In this document: positions 60,704-64,000 of the stretch, in pieces
Position numbering within the stretch: position 1 is the first letter of the stretch
How the letters are laid out: each line of letters begins with the position of its first letter
Source of the DNA: Vreelandella zhuhanensis
Lineage (GTDB): Bacteria; Pseudomonadota; Gammaproteobacteria; Pseudomonadales; Halomonadaceae
Reading direction: 5' to 3'
Assembly (NCBI RefSeq): GCF_009793355.1
Contig: NZ_WTKP01000001.1
Location: forward strand, 434,001 to 498,000
Length of the DNA: 64,000 bases
Program-made: the position numbers and the translations under genes
The notes under the pieces: model-generated
What the model was told of the DNA's origin: nothing
The model's input: only the letters and a program-made list of their open reading frames with translations
Database searches by the model: none

Positions 60704-61726
60704 ATGGCAATGCTGGAGGTCTTTACGTGGCTGGCCGACTGGCTGGTCTATGAACTGATGGGCCTGGACCCCACCAGCAAGCTGGGTACCTCGCTGCATT
60801 TCTTCGTCGAGGACACCACCAAGATATTCGCGCTGTTGGTGATAATGATCTACGTGATCGCGCTGATGCGCGCCTCGCTGAATCTGGAGCGGGTGCGCCA
60901 CTACATCCAGCAGAAGCCAAGAATGGCCGGTTATGGGCTCGGTGCCGGCTTCGGCGCCATCACCCCCTTTTGTTCCTGTTCGAGCATTCCGTTATTTCTG
61001 GGTTTCACCAGTGCAGGCATTCCGCTGGGCATCACCATGGCTTTTCTGTTCACTTCGCCGATCATCAACGAGGTCGCGGTGATCATGCTATGGAGCCTGC
61101 TCGGCTGGGAGTTCACCTTGGTCTATGTCGTCATCGGCATGGGCGTGGGCATCGGCGGCGGCATGCTCCTCGATACTCTCAAGGGCGAGCGCTGGCTGAA
61201 GGATTTCGCGGCCAAGGCCTACCAGCAGGCCACCGCGACGCCCCATGATGACGAGCCCGCCCCCGAGACGCCCACGCTCACCCTGAAGGACCGCCACGAA
61301 TTTGCCCGCGACGAGCTCAAGGAGATCGTCGGGCGGATCTGGAAGTGGGTGATCATCGGCGTCGGCCTGGGCGCCGGTCTGCATGGCTTCGTGCCCGACG
61401 GCTGGTTCGCCGACAACCTGGGTAGCGGCCAGTGGTGGAACGTACCGGTCGCGGTATTTGCTGGCCTGCCCCTGTATTCCAACGCGACCGGGGTCATTCC
61501 CGTCATGGAAAGCCTGATTCTCAAGGGGCTGCCGGTAGGCACCACCCTGGCCTTCTGCATGAGCACCGTGGCGGCCAGTTTCCCCGAATTCATCATGCTC
61601 AAGCAGGTCATGCAGTGGCGCCTGCTGGCCACCATCTTCGTCATTCTGCTGGCCAACTTCATGATCGTTGGCTGGCTGATCAACCTGCTGAGCCCCTGGC
61701 TGTTCAGCGGACTTCAACTTCAATAA
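60704..61726 (+). CDS. Permease of the ArsP/YraQ (DUF318) family
   Basis: A 340-residue protein with eight or so membrane helices. The conserved cysteine motif GAITPFCSCSSIPLFLGF and the second-half GLPLYSNATGVIPVMESLIL are typical of the ArsP/YraQ permeases. ArsP exports trivalent organoarsenicals; other members move unknown metals. AAGGAG lies 5 bases before the ATG. It is paired with a small thioredoxin-like gene, a common arrangement. Confidence 0.85.
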   Translation: MAMLEVFTWLADWLVYELMGLDPTSKLGTSLHFFVEDTTKIFALLVIMIYVIALMRASLNLERVRHYIQQKPRMAGYGLGAGFGAITPFCSCSSIPLFLGFTSAGIPLGITMAFLFTSPIINEVAVIMLWSLLGWEFTLVYVVIGMGVGIGGGMLLDTLKGERWLKDFAAKAYQQATATPHDDEPAPETPTLTLKDRHEFARDELKEIVGRIWKWVIIGVGLGAGLHGFVPDGWFADNLGSGQWWNVPVAVFAGLPLYSNATGVIPVMESLILKGLPVGTTLAFCMSTVAASFPEFIMLKQVMQWRLLATIFVILLANFMIVGWLINLLSPWLFSGLQLQ

Positions 61727-61744
61727 GCGCAAAGGAGCAAGACC

Positions 61745-61981
61745 ATGAAGAAGATCGAAGTACTGGGTACCGGCTGCAAGAAGTGCGTGACCACCGCCGA
61801 GCAGATTCAGGCGGTGGCCGGCGAACTGGGTATCGAGGTCGAGGTAGAAAAGGTAACCGACCCGGCCGCCATTATGGGCTATAAAGTCATGTCGACCCCG
61901 GCCGTGGCCGTCGACGGCACGCTGGTGCACAGCGGTAGCGTGCCGGACCGCGGCAAGATCGAGACTCTGCTGAAGACCTGA
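61745..61981 (+). CDS. Small thioredoxin-family protein (redox disulfide type)
   Basis: A 78-residue thioredoxin-like protein. The active site is GTGCKKCVTTAEQI (CxxC). The rest fits the 'redox-active disulfide protein 2' group, with KVMSTPAVAVDGTLVHSG carrying the cis-Pro. AAAGGAG precedes the start. It follows the ArsP-type permease by 18 bases, and these pairs probably work together, the small protein reducing or delivering the substrate. Confidence 0.88.
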   Translation: MKKIEVLGTGCKKCVTTAEQIQAVAGELGIEVEVEKVTDPAAIMGYKVMSTPAVAVDGTLVHSGSVPDRGKIETLLKT

Positions 61982-62044
61982 GCAAGGCCTTTCGTCCTTG
62001 CGCACCTGTCAAGGCAGGGCTAGCCTGAATTGCATGCATTAAAT

Positions 62045-62062
62045 ACATATAACCATATATCA
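62045..62062. promoter_or_regulatory. AT-rich dyad upstream of aioB
   Basis: ACATATAACCATATATCA: a CATATA/ATATAT repeat that resembles the arms of the dyad at 55914-55939. Candidate operator for the same regulator; weaker than the first. Confidence 0.4.
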
Positions 62063-62117
62063 CTCCTGAACTGCCCGGATTCGGGCTTTCCTAACAACAA
62101 CATCGGAGTGCCAGACA

Positions 62118-62639
62118 ATGTCTCGACTGAGTCGCCGTAACTTCCTGAAATTGACCGGTAGCAGCGCTGCTATAGGTACCCTTTCGCTATCTCCCGTTGC
62201 TCGAGCACAGCCAGGCAGTCCCTCGTCTCCCGCCGGCAGCACGACCCTCCCCTACCCGCGAGAGGTGATCGCCCGGCTAGGAGATGTCAACGTCAATCAA
62301 CCCATCTACTTCAATTATCCCGATAACCGCTCGCCCTGCGTGCTGATACGCAAGGGACGTGAGGTCAAGGGAGGGGTAGGTCCTGACAGGGATGTGGTGG
62401 CCTACAGCACCCAATGCACACATATGGGCTGCCCGGTCAATTACGACAAGGAAGCGGAAACCTTCAAGTGTCCCTGCCACTACAGCATCTTCGACCCCGA
62501 TAACGCCGGCCAGATGGTGATCGGTCATGCCACCGAAAGTCTGCCCCGGATACTTCTGGAGTATGACGAAGCCGAAGATACCCTATTTGCCGTATCGGTC
62601 GATGGCCTGATCTATGGTCGCCAGGCCAACATCATCTGA
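62118..62639 (+). CDS. aioB: Arsenite oxidase small subunit AioB
   Basis: A 173-residue Rieske protein. N-terminal Tat signal SRRNFLKLTGSSAA, then the Rieske cluster motifs CTHMGCPVN and CPCHYSIFDPD (two Cys, two His, plus the disulfide pair). It passes electrons from the large subunit in the periplasm and carries the Tat signal for the complex. CGGAGTG precedes the start. Confidence 0.95.
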   Translation: MSRLSRRNFLKLTGSSAAIGTLSLSPVARAQPGSPSSPAGSTTLPYPREVIARLGDVNVNQPIYFNYPDNRSPCVLIRKGREVKGGVGPDRDVVAYSTQCTHMGCPVNYDKEAETFKCPCHYSIFDPDNAGQMVIGHATESLPRILLEYDEAEDTLFAVSVDGLIYGRQANII

Positions 62640-62654
62640 ATCGGGAGAATAATA

Positions 62655-64000
62655 ATGACGCAATTCAAGGACCGAATCCCTCTGCCCCCGGCGGATGCCC
62701 AGAAGACCAATATGGCCTGCCACTTCTGCATCGTCGGCTGTGGCTACCACGTCTACAAGTGGCCCGCCAACCAGGAAGGCGGCAGGGCCGCCGACCAGAA
62801 TGCGCTGGGACTCGACTTCACCCGCCAACTCCCTCCCATGCAGATCACCATGACGCCAGCCATGGTCAACCGAATTCAGAATCATGATGGTCGCGAATAC
62901 AACATCATGATCCTCCCCGACAAGGAATGTAGCGTTAACCAAGGACTGTCTTCGACGCGGGGTGGCCAGATGGCCAGCGTGATGTATTCGGAAGGCACTC
63001 CGATCGGCGAGCGGCGTCTCAAGTATCCGCTGGTATATAGTGGGGATGATTGGGTAGAAACAAATTGGGAACGCTCAATGGCTCTGTATGCCGGCCTGAC
63101 CCAACGCATCCTCGACAATGACGGGCCCGACCAGCTGTTCTTCAACCTCTTCGACCATGGCGGCGCGGGCGGCGGCTTCGAGAATACCTGGGCGACCGGC
63201 AAGCTGATTTTCAACGGCATGCAGACGAAAATGGTGCGGATCCACAACCGCCCCGCCTACAACTCGGAATGCCATGCCAGCCGCGACATGGGCATTGGTG
63301 AGCTCAACAACAGCTACGAAGATGCGGAAGTCTGCGATGTTATCTTTTCCATCGGCGGCAACTCCTACGAGACGCAGTCGAACTGGTTTCTAGCCCACTG
63401 GGAGCCGAACCTTAGGGGTGCCAACATCGCCAAGAAACGGGAATGGTTTCCCGCCGAGACGGTCGGCAAGGGAAAGGTCATCCTGGTCGATCCACGGCGC
63501 ACACCCACCGTGGCAATCTGCGAGACCGTCGCCGGAAAGGAAAATGTCCTGCATCTGGCGATCCAGCCGGGCACCGATACCGCCTTGTTCAATGGGCTAC
63601 TCACCTATGTGGTCGACCAGGGTTGGCACGATCAAACTTTTATCGATGAGCACACCAGCGGCTTTGATGAGATGCTCGCCGCCAATCGCATGGAGCTGGA
63701 CGAGAGCAGCCGCATTACCGGCCTGGATCGGGCCGATATCATCAAGGCCGCCGAGTGGGCCTACCGGCCCAAGGCCAGCGGCCATGCCCCGCGCACCATG
63801 CACGCCTATGAGAAGGGCGTGATCTGGGGCAACGACAACTATCGGATTCAGTCCGCCATCGTCAATCTCGTTGTGGCGACCCATAACGTGGGTCGTCGAG
63901 GCACCGGCGTGGTGCGTATGGGCGGTCATCAGGAAGGCTATACGCGCCCACCTTATCCCGGTGGACGCCCTGCGCCCTATATCGATAAGGAACTGATCAA
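62655..64000 (+). CDS. aioA: Arsenite oxidase large subunit AioA (partial)
   Basis: Starts 15 bases after aioB and runs off the window after 448 codons (full-length relatives have about 820-850). The 3Fe-4S cluster site is CHFCIVGC (Cx2Cx3C), followed by GYHVYKW. Molybdopterin-family features follow: [46 protein letters not shown] and [13 protein letters not shown]. AioA oxidises arsenite to arsenate. CGGGAGAAT is the ribosome site. Confidence 0.93.
   Translation, partial: MTQFKDRIPLPPADAQKTNMACHFCIVGCGYHVYKWPANQEGGRAADQNALGLDFTRQLPPMQITMTPAMVNRIQNHDGREYNIMILPDKECSVNQGLSSTRGGQMASVMYSEGTPIGERRLKYPLVYSGDDWVETNWERSMALYAGLTQRILDNDGPDQLFFNLFDHGGAGGGFENTWATGKLIFNGMQTKMVRIHNRPAYNSECHASRDMGIGELNNSYEDAEVCDVIFSIGGNSYETQSNWFLAHWEPNLRGANIAKKREWFPAETVGKGKVILVDPRRTPTVAICETVAGKENVLHLAIQPGTDTALFNGLLTYVVDQGWHDQTFIDEHTSGFDEMLAANRMELDESSRITGLDRADIIKAAEWAYRPKASGHAPRTMHAYEKGVIWGNDNYRIQSAIVNLVVATHNVGRRGTGVVRMGGHQEGYTRPPYPGGRPAPYIDKELI

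Noticed and set aside
61088..62005. 305-residue minus-strand frame
   Set aside because: Shadow of the ArsP-type permease and thioredoxin genes.

Overview
The window looks like a chromosomal stretch of a Halomonas-like marine or halophilic gammaproteobacterium. This is inferred from the gene content: PHB-type phasins, TRAP and tripartite tricarboxylate (TTT) transporters, a Tad pilus locus, malonate use, and arsenite oxidation genes. There are no rRNA or tRNA genes that I can see. Ordinary metabolic operons alternate with patches of decayed mobile DNA.

Layout. (1) 0.2-15.5 kb: an AraC-type regulator, then a complete Tad/Flp pilus locus on the minus strand (flp pilin, TadV peptidase, an extra AAA ATPase, RcpC, RcpA secretin, a small lipoprotein, TadZ, A, B, C, D, E, G). 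A PAS-GGDEF diguanylate cyclase and a small outer-membrane barrel protein follow. (2) 15.8-22.4 kb: a broken YeiH-like gene, a LysR regulator, an acyl-CoA ligase, an enoyl-CoA hydratase and an OsmC protein, divergent from a lipoamide-dehydrogenase-like flavoenzyme; then an Lrp regulator. (3) 22.5-27.1 kb: a five-gene C1 operon in the transcription order DmdA-like THF methyltransferase, MetV-like protein, MetF, PurU, FolD. Together these would take a methyl group from a donor to THF, oxidise it to formyl-THF and release formate. (4) 27.8-37 kb: an ExoD-like protein and a transposase remnant, then two near-identical phasin genes in direct repeat, which bracket a malonate locus (GntR regulator, TRAP transporter dctPQM, malonyl-CoA decarboxylase, malonyl-CoA synthetase).

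(5) 37-40.4 kb: an HdeD membrane protein amid decayed DNA (integrase, RadC, P-type ATPase, EAL and IS5 fragments). (6) 40.4-52.5 kb: two TTT transporter modules. The first has a GntR regulator, a 2-hydroxyacid dehydrogenase and an RraA-fold protein. The second has a PLP enzyme of the cysteine desulfurase fold and a LysR regulator. An IS5-type remnant separates them. (7) 52.5-55 kb: an integrase remnant, a cytochrome b561 and an ISL3 element whose transposase carries two compensating frameshifts. (8) 55.2-64 kb: an arsenic island, all on the plus strand: FMN reductase, arsC (interrupted by an in-frame TGA), arsH, acr3, a CC-motif small protein, a thiolase, an ECF sigma factor with C-terminal cysteines, an ArsP/YraQ-type permease with a small thioredoxin, and aioB-aioA. 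The last gene runs off the window.

The two systems most worth following are the demethylation-to-formate operon and the arsenic island with its own sigma factor. Names rest on motifs and recall of family sequences, not on database searches.
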